Notes under the pieces: generated by a model
What the model was told of the DNA's origin: nothing
Database searches by the model: none
The model's input: only the letters and a program-made list of their open reading frames with translations
Position numbers and translations under genes: made by a program
Origin: a virus
Length of the DNA: 64,000 bases
IMG/VR virus record: IMGVR_UViG_3300032246_002701
Span: 1 to 64,000 of that record
Direction: 5' to 3' (one strand)
In this document: positions 1 through 8,789 of the stretch, in pieces
Layout: each line of letters starts with the position of its first letter
Position numbering within the stretch: the stretch's first letter is position 1

Positions 1-10
1 AAACAATCGA

Positions 11-727
11 GTGAGGAAAAATGTCCTGGTCAGTACTGAACAGGGGCTGATGATTATCAACAGATTTGATTGTGATCGTAACCAAGTTGGGCACGGGCAA
101 TGGTTATTAGATCACGGAGTTGTAAGCACAGGTGAAGCACAGACAGCCTACGATTGTTTAAAAGATCGAACTAATCCGGTAATCTTTGATGTCGGGGCTA
201 ATATAGGCACATTTACTACCTGGATGGCTAGACTGTTTCCAAACGGTAAGATATACTGTTTCGAACCACAGCGTCTGGTATTTCAAATGCTCTGCGGCAA
301 TATGGCTGTGAACAATATTGAAAATTGTTATACTTATAACATAGGACTTGGGGCAGAAAACACCAGAATTAATATTACAGAACCTGACTACTATGCTCCT
401 GAGGATTTTGGCACATTTAGTCTGGTAGAAGATAGATTCCGAAATAAGTCTCGATATTCTTCTTGGGTTGAAATACTAACCTTGGATACATTTGTTGATC
501 TCTACGAAGTTGACCGTGTTGACTATATCAAAATAGATGTAGAGGGTATGGATATAGATGTACTTAGAGGTGCCACTGCCACACTAAAAAAATTCTCCCC
601 CTGCATATTCATTGAACACAGTTGTAATAGTGTGGATAGCATTCTCGACAAAATTGTAGAATATTTAGGAGAAGATAATTATAATTTTAAAGTAATAGGC
701 AACAATGTACTAGCAGTGCCTAGTTAA
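11..727 (+). CDS. FkbM-family SAM methyltransferase
   Basis: The protein has the FkbM methyltransferase pattern: a SAM-binding DVGANIG glycine loop at residues 60-66, CFEP after the second strand, and KIDVEGM near 174-180. Such enzymes O-methylate sugars or other small groups, often on surface glycans. The start shown is GTG; the frame is open back to the window edge, so the true N-terminus may lie upstream. The ATG at 21 is in another frame. A kinase/nucleotidyltransferase fusion follows after 14 bases, probably in the same transcript. The substrate cannot be inferred; the sugar cluster at the other end of the window is a possible partner pathway. Confidence 0.8.
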   Translation: MRKNVLVSTEQGLMIINRFDCDRNQVGHGQWLLDHGVVSTGEAQTAYDCLKDRTNPVIFDVGANIGTFTTWMARLFPNGKIYCFEPQRLVFQMLCGNMAVNNIENCYTYNIGLGAENTRINITEPDYYAPEDFGTFSLVEDRFRNKSRYSSWVEILTLDTFVDLYEVDRVDYIKIDVEGMDIDVLRGATATLKKFSPCIFIEHSCNSVDSILDKIVEYLGEDNYNFKVIGNNVLAVPS

Positions 728-741
728 TAAGGAAAAATACA

Positions 742-1596
742 ATGGCAGTAAAAATATTAATCATGGGTCTTCCGGGTGCAGGCAAAACTTATTTTGCAGA
801 ACGACTCAAACAGTATCTAGAAGATAACTCCAGCCTGGCTACTATGCCCGCAAGTAGAATGGCACAAATGGAATCACCTTTTACAAACTATAAATCTACT
901 GTAGATTGGTTTAACGCCGATGATATACGCAAACGATTTAATGATTGGGACTTTAGCCGCGAAGGCAGAATTCGTCAAAGTTTGCGTATGGCAGAATTTG
1001 CACTCAGGTGTACCGGTGACTATGTGATCTGTGACTTTGTGGCACCATTACCTGAGATGCGACACAACTTTAAAGCAGATTGGGTCATTTGGATTGACAC
1101 TATAGATGCAGGTCGCTACGAAGATACGAATAAGGCATTTATTCCCCCGGATGTGTATGATTTTAGGATCACCGAGCAGAACGCCGAAGTATGGTCAGAA
1201 TTTGTAGGTGAGCACATTCTACATAATCGTCGCAGACCTACCTTTGACCCACGCAAAGAAACTGTACAACTCTTGGGACGCTACCAACCTTGGCATGCTG
1301 GACATAGAGCACTATTTGACCGTGCCATTGCTAAAACTGGGCAAGTTTGCATTATGATTCGCGATTGTCAGGGCTGGAATGACACCAATCCCTTTGATTT
1401 TGAACAGGTTAAAGCGTTTATTCAGCGTGATCTAGATCCTGTATATCAAGGACAATATACTGTAGTTTTAGTGCCTAATATTGTCAATGTGACCTACGGA
1501 AGAGATGTGGGGTACAAAATTGAACAGGAAACGTTCGATGATGCTACTCATGCCATCAGTGCTACCAAAATACGCAAGGATATGGGTTTAGAGTAA
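742..1596 (+). CDS. Bifunctional P-loop kinase / HxGH nucleotidyltransferase
   Basis: Two domains are visible. Residues 1-155 form a P-loop kinase resembling adenylylsulfate kinase, with Walker A GLPGAGKT at 9-16 and FNADDIRKRF near 57-66. Residues 165-284 form a cytidylyl/adenylyltransferase-like domain with the HxGH motif WHAGH at 184-188 and ISATKIR at 272-278. NadR has the same two activities in the opposite order. A role in NAD salvage or in activating a sulfate or sugar precursor is inference. An AAGGAAAAA purine tract lies before the ATG. Confidence 0.75.
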   Translation: MAVKILIMGLPGAGKTYFAERLKQYLEDNSSLATMPASRMAQMESPFTNYKSTVDWFNADDIRKRFNDWDFSREGRIRQSLRMAEFALRCTGDYVICDFVAPLPEMRHNFKADWVIWIDTIDAGRYEDTNKAFIPPDVYDFRITEQNAEVWSEFVGEHILHNRRRPTFDPRKETVQLLGRYQPWHAGHRALFDRAIAKTGQVCIMIRDCQGWNDTNPFDFEQVKAFIQRDLDPVYQGQYTVVLVPNIVNVTYGRDVGYKIEQETFDDATHAISATKIRKDMGLE

Positions 1597-1607
1597 CCTG
1601 TCTCGCC

Positions 1608-1644
1608 CTGCTCTCCCTTAATAAATACATTATTGGGAGAGCAG
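1608..1644 (+). promoter_or_regulatory. Late promoter inside a 10-bp inverted repeat
   Basis: CTGCTCTCCC at 1608-1617 is perfectly complementary to GGGAGAGCAG at 1635-1644. The loop holds AATAAATA (1620-1627), close to the T4-type late motif. The 3' arm contains the GGGAG ribosome-binding site of the gene starting at 1649. Read-through RNA would hide this site; RNA started at the late promoter would lack the 5' arm and expose it. Confidence 0.65.
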
Positions 1645-1648
1645 TGCC

Positions 1649-1984
1649 ATGCGAGCCACTGAAATTATTAGAACTATTCTAGATGTTATTGATCAAGTTG
1701 ATTCTGCTCAATCAGCAGAACCTGAAGTTGTTGCTGTAACCGCTATAGCAGAACCTAGCACCGGTCCACACGGTGACGATGTTAACAGATTTCGTCAAAT
1801 TTTCGATCTACTAAGTGCTCAAACTAATCAAGTTTATGACAATAGCCCTGCAGAAGTAGTAGCAGGCATTGATTCAGTGACCTCACATGCAGGTGGGGGG
1901 TGGAATGGTCCAAAAAACCCTGCTGACATGCGATCGGACAGTGTAAGTCTGTACCCAAACCATACGCATAAGCCAGGAGTCTAA
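1649..1984 (+). CDS. Hypothetical protein with CTS-like N-terminus
   Basis: No family recognised. The 111-residue protein begins MRATEIIRTIL, similar to the N-termini of other genes here (MRAREF at 7122 and 34380), and ends with a His/Pro-rich tail (PNHTHKPGV). It is transcribed with two structural-looking genes and has its own late promoter and a GGGAG site in a hairpin, so a virion or assembly role is likely. The first residues resemble T4 capsid-targeting sequences, which are short N-terminal tags cleaved by the prohead protease; that comparison is inference. Confidence 0.6.
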   Translation: MRATEIIRTILDVIDQVDSAQSAEPEVVAVTAIAEPSTGPHGDDVNRFRQIFDLLSAQTNQVYDNSPAEVVAGIDSVTSHAGGGWNGPKNPADMRSDSVSLYPNHTHKPGV

Positions 1985-1986
1985 GT

Positions 1987-2433
1987 ATGGCTATTCTGGT
2001 TCAAAGTTTTCTCAACAGTGCTACAAAATTATCCATTGCGGCAACTACAGCAACCACAGTGGCTCAATTAAAAAACTTGGTCAATACTGCTGAAGGTGTT
2101 AGCACCGCTGTCATGCAGTTTTATATTGTAGATCCTGTTACCACTACAGCCACGGTGTTGGTCAGTGGCTCTCTGGGATCTTATGGCATCACCACTGCTA
2201 CTACAATTTACAGTAGTAATACTATTTCAACATCTACAAATAAAGTGGATAGGCAATTGGCCAAACTAGAACTGGCACAGTTACGTCGTCAAGCAGGCGG
2301 AAATACCACAACCAATTATTATAGACTATACAATGTCTATGATGAAGATTTGCTAGCAGACAAGTATACCAGCAATACCAGCACTGTGGGAACTACCAGC
2401 ACCTTGGTAACACATAGGCCGTGGACCACATAA
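1987..2433 (+). CDS. Hypothetical structural protein
   Basis: A 148-residue Thr/Ser/Val/Ala-rich protein with alternating beta-prone stretches, typical of small phage structural proteins. It starts 3 bases after the upstream stop, with AGGAG in the end of that gene, and the fibre-like gene begins 3 bases downstream, so the three are coupled. No enzymatic motif or signal peptide is visible. It could be a fibre accessory or baseplate-attachment protein. Confidence 0.55.
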   Translation: MAILVQSFLNSATKLSIAATTATTVAQLKNLVNTAEGVSTAVMQFYIVDPVTTTATVLVSGSLGSYGITTATTIYSSNTISTSTNKVDRQLAKLELAQLRRQAGGNTTTNYYRLYNVYDEDLLADKYTSNTSTVGTTSTLVTHRPWTT

Positions 2434-2436
2434 TAT

Positions 2437-5400
2437 ATGGCACAGGATCGTTACACCAATAATAGTACCGGTTATGAACATCCACAGGAGAGCAATCTCT
2501 TAAACATACATAAGGCAATGACCTACAATGCTGCTGGTGAACCAGTCTTGCGGGTCTTAACATACAGCAGTGGAGGCGGAATGGATCTAACAGCATTGAG
2601 TGTTGTAACAACCTCATCATACCTTGGTGGCAGTTTAGCCTATGACAACACCACTGGCGTGTTTACATTTGCTCCGGCCAACGAGTTAAAAAATCTATCA
2701 GTGGGCAATGATCCCAACGCTGATCCAGCAGATACTAACCTGCAGACTATACTGGGCAGTGTCAATGGTGCTGATATTGTACTAGAACCACTCAACGGCA
2801 GTGTGCGTGTATCTGCTCTTAAAGTAGGTTCTGGTGGAAACATATTAAACACTACCTTAAACATTGAAGCCTATATCACAACATATGAATTGGTCAGTAT
2901 AGTTGACTACAGTACTGGGACCAACGATGCCTTAGTTATTGGTACCTATGGTAATATCAACGGTGTGCTCGCTCCTTGGACTGTGTTTGAACTGGCTTCA
3001 GGCATCAGCGGTATACCTATCAGTGCTATTGAAATCAACGACCGACTAACTGGGGCGGGCATTGTTCCTAGTACAGTTAAAGATCGTGGCGCAGGCGGCC
3101 CCGGCGGTGGTGATACTTCAACTTGGAATACCTATGTCATAGTTAACTTAGATCTAACAGGACTAGGACAAGTACTGCCTTTACCGGGCGCAGTATTTGA
3201 CCTTACTCGCCCCTTGAACAAGGCTAACCTGAATATTCAAAGTTCCCAGGGAACAGACATTTTCCTTGACAGTACTGGACTAGGTGATGTTATTGTCAAC
3301 ACCAACATCCTACCTGTTACTAACAACATCAGTAGTTTAGGTTCTCCCACTAAACGATGGAAATCAATTTATCTTGGACCGGGTACTATCTATGTCTTTG
3401 ACGAAACACTGGGCAAGGATCTTTCTATCGGTGCCCGCGATGGTCTACTCTATGTACAAAACGGTGCTGGATTATCAGTCGGCGAGTTTACATTCATAGA
3501 CAATCAGATTAGGATTGCTAACTCTGCTAGAGATATCATCATTGGTTCAACTGGTGCCACAGCCAGTGTAGTGTTCAATCGTGCTATCAAAGTTAAGAAC
3601 AATCTCGGAGCACTGGCTTTTGAAGTTGACAGAAACGGTATCACTTCAATCTTTACGCCCAGCGGCGCCGACCCCAACAAAGGCACACTGAACATCATTG
3701 GCACAGTCAGTGGACTGACACAGCCTCGTGGCACATTATACGATGGCACACTGTTACACCTAACAGCACAAGACGGAAAGAGCAGTCGCATCAGTTCGGA
3801 TAGTTTTGGCACAGGTGTATATCCTTTGTATGCGGGTCGTGCGGCCCGTGGCACAGTCAGTGCTCCTACAGCAGTACAGTTGAACGATATACTATCAAGA
3901 CTAACAGCCGCAGGCTATGGCACAAGTCGGTATATGACAGGTATCAGCCGTTTTGATGCTGTGGCCTCAGAAAACTTTACTGACACAGCCTCAGGCACTA
4001 AGTTTGTATTTTCTACTACTCCCGTTGGCAACACGGCTACACAAGTATCAGCCACTGTTGACAGCACTGGCATAACCTTTGCTGGAGCAGTAGATGCCGA
4101 TGCTGGTATCACTTTTAGACTTGGTTCAAGGCTAACTTATTTTCCAACACCTGTAGGGCAAACTAACTATTATCTAAAAAGCAACGGTACTACAATGTCG
4201 TGGCAACCATTGCCGGTTACAGAAAATCCGATCATCTACAAAGGTTCCTGGAACGCAGACAGCAATACTCCGGCATTGAGCACTTCAACTCCTGTGGGAT
4301 TAGTATCAGGTTGGGAATTTTCAATCTCTGCCAGTGGCACACAAAACATTGGCAATGGACCACAATACTATGCCGCAGGTGGATTTGTTATATTCAACGG
4401 CACCATATGGGAATACATACCTCCTGTGACTGGGGTTTCCAGCATACAGTTTGACGGTGGATCAGTTCAGACTGGCGTGGTACAGGTTCAAAGTACAGAT
4501 ATTACCAGCACATTGAATACAGGCAGTATTGCCAACGCCAAACTGGCCAACAGTTCAATAACTGTTAACGCAGGTACTGGACTATTGGGCGGCGGCACAG
4601 TGGCATTGGGCAGTAGTATAACATTATCTAACAATGGCGTGGTTGGTGTATCCGCAGGCACAGGCATTGGTGTATCAGGCACGGGCACGGTTACAATATC
4701 CAATACTGGTGTACTGACAGTTACAGGTACTAATCATATTTCAGCCAGCGTGGTCAGCGGCGCTGTCACAGTTACCAGCGATGCTACCATTAACGCTACT
4801 AACAATACTATAGCATTGAGAGACAGTGTTGGCGGATTAGAAGCCAAAGACTTTACAGCCACACAGGATGCCAGCATCAGAAGTGATCACGGCCCATTCA
4901 ACTACGGTACATTAAGTTACAGTGATACAGGCATTATGGCTGATTTTAGTTACTCAGTCAACAGTTATAATCAAGTTGTACTACAGAATAGAAACGCAGG
5001 AGCCGCAGCCAGTACAAACTACATAGTTAGCAACAACCTAGGCACATCTAGTACCTACTATGGTGAGTTTGGCATGAACTCAAGTGGGTTCAGCGGATCA
5101 GGTAGTTTTGCCCTACCTAATGCTGTTTATCTTGCGGCAGTGTCCAGCGATTTAGTCATCGGTACACTGGGCAACAATAGTCTTCGCATAGTAACCAACA
5201 ACAGCGGCACAGATGCTGTCTCAATAAACTCAAGTGGTATTGCTACATTTGCCAATCAAATCGTGGGCAGCATCAGTGGATCAGCCAACAATGTTAGACA
5301 GAATCTAACAGCAGGCACAGGTATATCATTTAGCATGGGCACTACCTACAATGGATCTGCGGCTATAACTATCAGTGCTACCAATACCGCTACAGGCACA

Positions 5401-5928
5401 GTGACCAGAGTCAGTGGCACGGGCACAATCAGTGGACTGACATTAACGGGAAACATTACAACATCAGGTAACCTAACACTAGGCGGAACACTAGACAAGG
5501 CCAGCAGTAGCACATTTGGTATTGCTCAAGTAGACGGCACAACCATCACAGCCAACGCAGGTGTTATCAGTGCTGTACAGACTGGCGTTGATAGTTTTAC
5601 TTCTCTAGTTACCACACAGATTACCACATTGTCTGTTGATATGACTAACGGTCCAACTATGATATTTTGGCAACCCAGTGCCAACGGCAATAGAGCAATT
5701 ACTTTAAGTGACTTTACCGCAGGACGCAGAGTTAAAATCTTTATTACTCCGCATCGTGCCCAAGACATATTCACATTTACCGGCGTCACAGCCAGTCAGT
5801 GTAGTAACGGTGTAAACACCTTTGTGCTGGGCGGAGGTGGTGTAGCACAGTCAAGCATGATGATTGAAGTATTATCAACTACTACTGCTACTAGCGGCGT
5901 ATGGATATTTGGCTTTGGAAGTCAATAA
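2437..5928 (+). CDS. Large tail-fibre-like structural protein
   Basis: The largest protein in the window, 1163 residues, rich in Gly, Ser, Thr and Asn, with many short repeats built on GTG, SG and TLTGN-type units, as in long fibrous phage proteins. Residues around 300-330 carry a SLGSPTKRWKSIYLG motif common in phage fibres, where repeated 'rendered scene' modules lead to a trimeric shaft. The C-terminal part, after SSSTFGIAQVDG near 1030, looks like a compact tip domain. There is no signal peptide or catalytic motif. The DNA is repetitive (GGCACAG, CAGTGG), consistent with fibre-gene evolution by internal duplication. A host-recognition or decoration role is inferred. Confidence 0.75.
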   Translation: MAQDRYTNNSTGYEHPQESNLLNIHKAMTYNAAGEPVLRVLTYSSGGGMDLTALSVVTTSSYLGGSLAYDNTTGVFTFAPANELKNLSVGNDPNADPADTNLQTILGSVNGADIVLEPLNGSVRVSALKVGSGGNILNTTLNIEAYITTYELVSIVDYSTGTNDALVIGTYGNINGVLAPWTVFELASGISGIPISAIEINDRLTGAGIVPSTVKDRGAGGPGGGDTSTWNTYVIVNLDLTGLGQVLPLPGAVFDLTRPLNKANLNIQSSQGTDIFLDSTGLGDVIVNTNILPVTNNISSLGSPTKRWKSIYLGPGTIYVFDETLGKDLSIGARDGLLYVQNGAGLSVGEFTFIDNQIRIANSARDIIIGSTGATASVVFNRAIKVKNNLGALAFEVDRNGITSIFTPSGADPNKGTLNIIGTVSGLTQPRGTLYDGTLLHLTAQDGKSSRISSDSFGTGVYPLYAGRAARGTVSAPTAVQLNDILSRLTAAGYGTSRYMTGISRFDAVASENFTDTASGTKFVFSTTPVGNTATQVSATVDSTGITFAGAVDADAGITFRLGSRLTYFPTPVGQTNYYLKSNGTTMSWQPLPVTENPIIYKGSWNADSNTPALSTSTPVGLVSGWEFSISASGTQNIGNGPQYYAAGGFVIFNGTIWEYIPPVTGVSSIQFDGGSVQTGVVQVQSTDITSTLNTGSIANAKLANSSITVNAGTGLLGGGTVALGSSITLSNNGVVGVSAGTGIGVSGTGTVTISNTGVLTVTGTNHISASVVSGAVTVTSDATINATNNTIALRDSVGGLEAKDFTATQDASIRSDHGPFNYGTLSYSDTGIMADFSYSVNSYNQVVLQNRNAGAAASTNYIVSNNLGTSSTYYGEFGMNSSGFSGSGSFALPNAVYLAAVSSDLVIGTLGNNSLRIVTNNSGTDAVSINSSGIATFANQIVGSISGSANNVRQNLTAGTGISFSMGTTYNGSAAITISATNTATGTVTRVSGTGTISGLTLTGNITTSGNLTLGGTLDKASSSTFGIAQVDGTTITANAGVISAVQTGVDSFTSLVTTQITTLSVDMTNGPTMIFWQPSANGNRAITLSDFTAGRRVKIFITPHRAQDIFTFTGVTASQCSNGVNTFVLGGGGVAQSSMMIEVLSTTTATSGVWIFGFGSQ

Positions 5929-5962
5929 ATAATATCATTGTAAATACACAAAAGGAAAAATT

Positions 5963-6403
5963 ATGAAAGCAGTTCTAGCATTATTAATAGCATTTTTAAT
6001 ACCCGTTGCGGTTTTAGCACAAAAACAACCACCAGGAGTAATGTACGATGTAGTCATTACCAAAGTGGTGGACGGAGACACTGTGGGGTTTGAAGCCCTT
6101 TATCTTCCTGCACCCTTAAAGCCAGAACTGCGTCTAAGAGTATATGGCGTGGACACTCCGGAAAAAGGTTTTAGAGCCAAATGCGACAGTGAAGCACAGA
6201 GAGGTGCCGCTGCCACAGAGTTTACTAAAAAACTAGTTAATCAAAGTCAGCGTCGACAAATTGTGCTCATGGACTGGGACAAGTACGGTGGCCGTGTGCT
6301 AGGTGATCTACTGCTTGATGGTGTGAGCCTTCGTCAACAATTAATCGCCAATGGTTATGCTCGCGAATATTACGGCGAGGCCAAGACCAGCTGGTGTAAC
6401 TAA
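5963..6403 (+). CDS. Secreted thermonuclease-like (SNase) protein
   Basis: After an N-terminal signal peptide (MKAVLALLIAFLIPVAVLAQ) the protein has the staphylococcal-nuclease fold motifs VVDGDTV near 37-43, LRVYGVDTPE near 58-67 and DKYGGRVLGDL near 114-124, which in the family hold the Ca2+ ligands and catalytic Arg/Glu. It is expected to cut DNA or RNA in the periplasm or outside the cell. The RBS is AAGGAA. Possible roles include degrading competing DNA or salvaging nucleotides; the role is inference. Confidence 0.8.
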   Translation: MKAVLALLIAFLIPVAVLAQKQPPGVMYDVVITKVVDGDTVGFEALYLPAPLKPELRLRVYGVDTPEKGFRAKCDSEAQRGAAATEFTKKLVNQSQRRQIVLMDWDKYGGRVLGDLLLDGVSLRQQLIANGYAREYYGEAKTSWCN

Positions 6404-6514
6404 CATACCCTAGGACCGTTTGGGGTTATGTGGCCGGCTGCTGGCCTAACAACAGGACTCGCTACCCTTGTTGTTTCAAGTGAGCACTCATTAATAATCA
6501 TATGGAAAAACAAC

Positions 6515-7078
6515 ATGAGATTTCGTGAAATATTTGAAGGACAAAATACCACACCTTTTACTTGTTTACAAGCAGTAACTGATATTGTCGGTAAAGAAAA
6601 TATTTCGTTAGATAGAAATTCCATTAAACCGAATCAATTTTTAATTACCAGTGTTGATTTGGATGACAAGTATAATCAAATTGATAAAAAAGATGCTAGT
6701 CGAATGTACCCCCATCAACTTGCAGGAAAAAATAAAGCCATTGCTTTTGCTGCTTTTAGCAGGAGAACTGATGCTGATAATGCACCTAGTCCATTTTTTA
6801 AAGATATGCCGGAACTAGACGAGAAACCTTTTTCAGGAACAATAACAGTCCCTGACATCAATAGTAGGGATGCAGCACATATAGCCAGTGCGGTACACGA
6901 AGCGTATCATGCTTGGATTTTTTCTAGATCTAAAGCAGGCAATCTATATGCTAATGAAAAAATGGTAAATCAACTGGCTGAAAAATGGTTAAAGAAGCAC
7001 CTTTCCGGAATTCAATTACATGCTGCATTAGAAGTTATAACACATAGTAGAATAAGTTATGGTCATAATGAAGAATAA
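6515..7078 (+). CDS. HExxH protein with CTS-like N-terminus
   Basis: The chosen ATG gives a 187-residue protein starting MRFREIFEGQN, matching the MRxREF-type starts of neighbouring genes; an upstream in-frame ATG at 6428 would add an unlikely 29-residue leader. Residues 128-132 are HEAYH in a helix-like context (ASAVHEAYHAW), the zinc-metallopeptidase signature. The third zinc ligand cannot be assigned with confidence. With the HELVH protein that follows, this is a pair of putative zincin-type virion proteins. Function unknown. Confidence 0.6.
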   Translation: MRFREIFEGQNTTPFTCLQAVTDIVGKENISLDRNSIKPNQFLITSVDLDDKYNQIDKKDASRMYPHQLAGKNKAIAFAAFSRRTDADNAPSPFFKDMPELDEKPFSGTITVPDINSRDAAHIASAVHEAYHAWIFSRSKAGNLYANEKMVNQLAEKWLKKHLSGIQLHAALEVITHSRISYGHNEE

Positions 7079-7108
7079 TTTTATACTTTATAAACAGTAA
7101 CACCTTGC

Positions 7109-7116
7109 TATAAATA
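7109..7116 (+). promoter_or_regulatory. T4-type late promoter
   Basis: Exact TATAAATA. The start codon at 7122 is only 5 bases downstream, near the expected transcription start, so the mRNA may be nearly leaderless. Confidence 0.65.
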
Positions 7117-7121
7117 CTACC

Positions 7122-7529
7122 ATGCGAGCCAGAGAATTTACAGCCAACAGTGAAACAAAAGAACAGTTTATGGACATGTTCTCTAAATTCTTGCCTCTAG
7201 CAATGCACTACATTGACCTAAAGTCCTTGCCCAAGATGGTTTTTATGACTGATGTTGACAGTCCGGATCAACCTACTTTTGGTATGTACGTTAACAATGA
7301 AAATATACTATATGTAGCCTTGGCCAATAGACATCCGGTAGACATACTGAGAACTGTGGCACATGAACTGGTACACTATAAACAAGATACCGAGCATCAA
7401 TTAAATATTGATAGTGGGAAAACAGGTAGCCCTGAAGAAAATCAAGCACATCAAGTTGCAGGCATTGTGATGCGTCATTTTAACAAAAGATACCCCGAAT
7501 TTCTTAAAAGTAAACCCATAATCGCATAA
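7122..7529 (+). CDS. HELVH metallopeptidase-like virion protein
   Basis: A 135-residue protein starting MRAREFTANSE, with the zinc-binding motif HELVH at 81-85 within RTVAHELVHYKQD, typical of minimal zincin (SprT-like or ImmA-like) domains. The N-terminal 6-10 residues resemble T4 capsid-targeting tags. It sits directly behind an exact late promoter with no clear Shine-Dalgarno, and a strong terminator follows, so it forms its own late unit. Proteolytic activity is predicted from the motif only. It may be packaged in the capsid and injected, or process virion proteins. Confidence 0.65.
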   Translation: MRAREFTANSETKEQFMDMFSKFLPLAMHYIDLKSLPKMVFMTDVDSPDQPTFGMYVNNENILYVALANRHPVDILRTVAHELVHYKQDTEHQLNIDSGKTGSPEENQAHQVAGIVMRHFNKRYPEFLKSKPIIA

Positions 7530-7533
7530 AGAA

Positions 7534-7557
7534 AAAGCCCTAGTTTCCTAGGGCTTT
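7534..7557 (+). terminator. Rho-independent terminator
   Basis: A 10-bp perfect stem (AAAGCCCTAG / CTAGGGCTTT) with a TTTC loop and a T-rich tail ends the 7122 gene. It faces the minus-strand gene at 7613 and may work in both directions. Confidence 0.85.
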
Positions 7558-7612
7558 ATTATTTCAGGTTTTGTAAAAGGCCAAGCCTCGAATTTGTTAT
7601 TATATAGTTATA

Positions 7613-7879
7613 TTATTTAGTTTTGTTAACAAAGTTGTACATTTTTTCTGCAGTCTCGAGAACTTTATCTAAACCGGGCACTTGTGGCATTTCAACGGTG
7701 CTAACCAGTTGACCAGTTTTTTCATCACGCTTACTGGTCAATTCCCAGCCCTGCCACTTATATTGAAATTCATTGTAGACTAGTCCGTGTGCCATGCCTA
7801 GAATGTCTGATCGAATTTCATAACCTGTCTTATTAAATTTAACTTCGGGCATCTTTGGAATCATATTATCGTTTGACAT
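7613..7879 (-). CDS. Conserved-type small phage protein, unknown function
   Basis: An 88-residue protein starting MSNDNMIPKM. This start is preferred over an upstream ATG because AAGGAG lies at the right distance on the minus strand. Its middle (EFQYKWQGWELTSKRDEKTG) is rich in aromatic and charged residues, and the C-terminus is helical and Lys-rich. No signal or membrane segment. It is transcribed against the flanking late genes and so is probably expressed at another time. No function can be assigned. Confidence 0.6.
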   Translation of the reverse strand: MSNDNMIPKMPEVKFNKTGYEIRSDILGMAHGLVYNEFQYKWQGWELTSKRDEKTGQLVSTVEMPQVPGLDKVLETAEKMYNFVNKTK

Positions 7880-8002
7880 AGTATTCTCCTTATGTGTGTA
7901 TGTCTGTGTAATGCAGTACAATTACTGCCTACATATTTAGTATATGTGTTTTAGCACTATATAACAACTGGTCTGAAAGAATTTGTCTAGACAAATATGT
8001 CC

Positions 8003-8098
8003 TTAGTGCCAGTGCTTGCTATAGATACTAGATTTATATTCGTAGATAGATTCTGCACAAGTTATAAGAAAATCCCATGCCTGTTTGATCACATCCAT
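8003..8098 (-). CDS. Microprotein (31 residues)
   Basis: A short minus-strand frame begins with ATG at 8098, preceded by GGGAG at good spacing, and overlaps the end of the 60-residue gene next to it. The product starts MDVIKQAWDF and is amphipathic. The ribosome-binding site and the overlap support translation; its short length keeps confidence low. No function can be suggested. Confidence 0.45.
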   Translation of the reverse strand: MDVIKQAWDFLITCAESIYEYKSSIYSKHWH

Positions 8099-8271
8099 GA
8101 GTTTCTCCCGATCACTTCTCTATTATAAATTCTAATCCACAGGTCGGCTTCTGCAGCATTCCCAGGATTCTTAGATAGAAGATATTTTTCGAGATCGCTT
8201 TGATATCTGTGATCAGCATGGTCTAATAACTGATTTATTTTTTCGATTAGTTTAGAAAAATAGTTCAACAT
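8089..8271 (-). CDS. Small helical protein, DUF3563-like
   Basis: A 60-residue helical protein (MLNYFSKLIEKINQLLDHAD at the start) whose C-terminal half (YLLSK..., AEADLWIRIYNRE) resembles the short DUF3563 family of proteobacteria. The resemblance is from memory of the motif and is not certain. AAGGGA lies 8 bases before the ATG. It is followed in overlap by a 31-residue microprotein, forming a tiny minus-strand operon between late plus-strand units. Confidence 0.5.
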   Translation of the reverse strand: MLNYFSKLIEKINQLLDHADHRYQSDLEKYLLSKNPGNAAEADLWIRIYNREVIGRNSWM

Positions 8272-8379
8272 TGTGTGTCCCTTGTAAGTGTAGTGAGCTC
8301 GTGACTCAATGAATATTTATGCTGCGTCGCACAAAGTTGTAGAATTTAAGAATAAAATTATAGTTTCCAAATTTCTTTT

Positions 8380-8411
8380 AGGATATAAATATTAAAAAAG
8401 GAATATATCTT
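8380..8411 (+). promoter_or_regulatory. Late promoter in an inverted repeat over a TTG start
   Basis: TATAAATA at 8384-8391 lies in AGGATATA (8380-8387), which can pair with TATATCTT (8404-8411; 8 bp, one G-U). The 3' arm contains the TTG start. The AAGGAA ribosome-binding site lies in the loop. Confidence 0.5.
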
Positions 8412-8709
8412 GAAACGGACCACTAAAAGTTTACTTGAAGAATTAAATTCAATTTCTTTCAAGAAAAATAGTGAAAACATTGTTGAAAGTAGGGCCACAC
8501 ACGTTATCAACAGTGCTATTAATCTGTTAGGCATAATTAAGGAAAGTTTTCCACCAGAACAGGCTTATGAACTAGAAAGAAGATTTATAAATTCAATAAA
8601 GGCAAGCGATCCCAGTAAATTTACTAGAGGTATTCGTAAATTACGGGACAGCAAGGAAACCGCTCGAGGACTAAAGATCATAGAAGGCAATCTAAAAGAT
8701 GATGATTGA
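8410..8709 (+). CDS. Hypothetical helical protein with TTG start
   Basis: A 99-residue, mostly helical, charged protein starting (M)KRTTKSLLEELNSI. TTG is chosen because AAGGAA lies at the right distance and no in-frame ATG is available. It precedes a strongly expressed structural-type gene and has its own late promoter, suggesting a virion or prohead-core role comparable to small T4 core proteins. That role is inference; no motif is diagnostic. Confidence 0.6.
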   Translation: MKRTTKSLLEELNSISFKKNSENIVESRATHVINSAINLLGIIKESFPPEQAYELERRFINSIKASDPSKFTRGIRKLRDSKETARGLKIIEGNLKDDD

Positions 8710-8789
8710 GCAAAAAATTTTTCAAAAAGACTAAATAATTGCACTACAGTTTCAGGGTTGAAACTTAACAAGATCAAGGAGATTTTAAA

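Noticed and set aside
2437-5928. A CRISPR-like or phase-variable repeat array in the fibre gene
   Set aside because: Repeats are short, irregular and in frame, typical of fibre proteins; there are no equal spacers.
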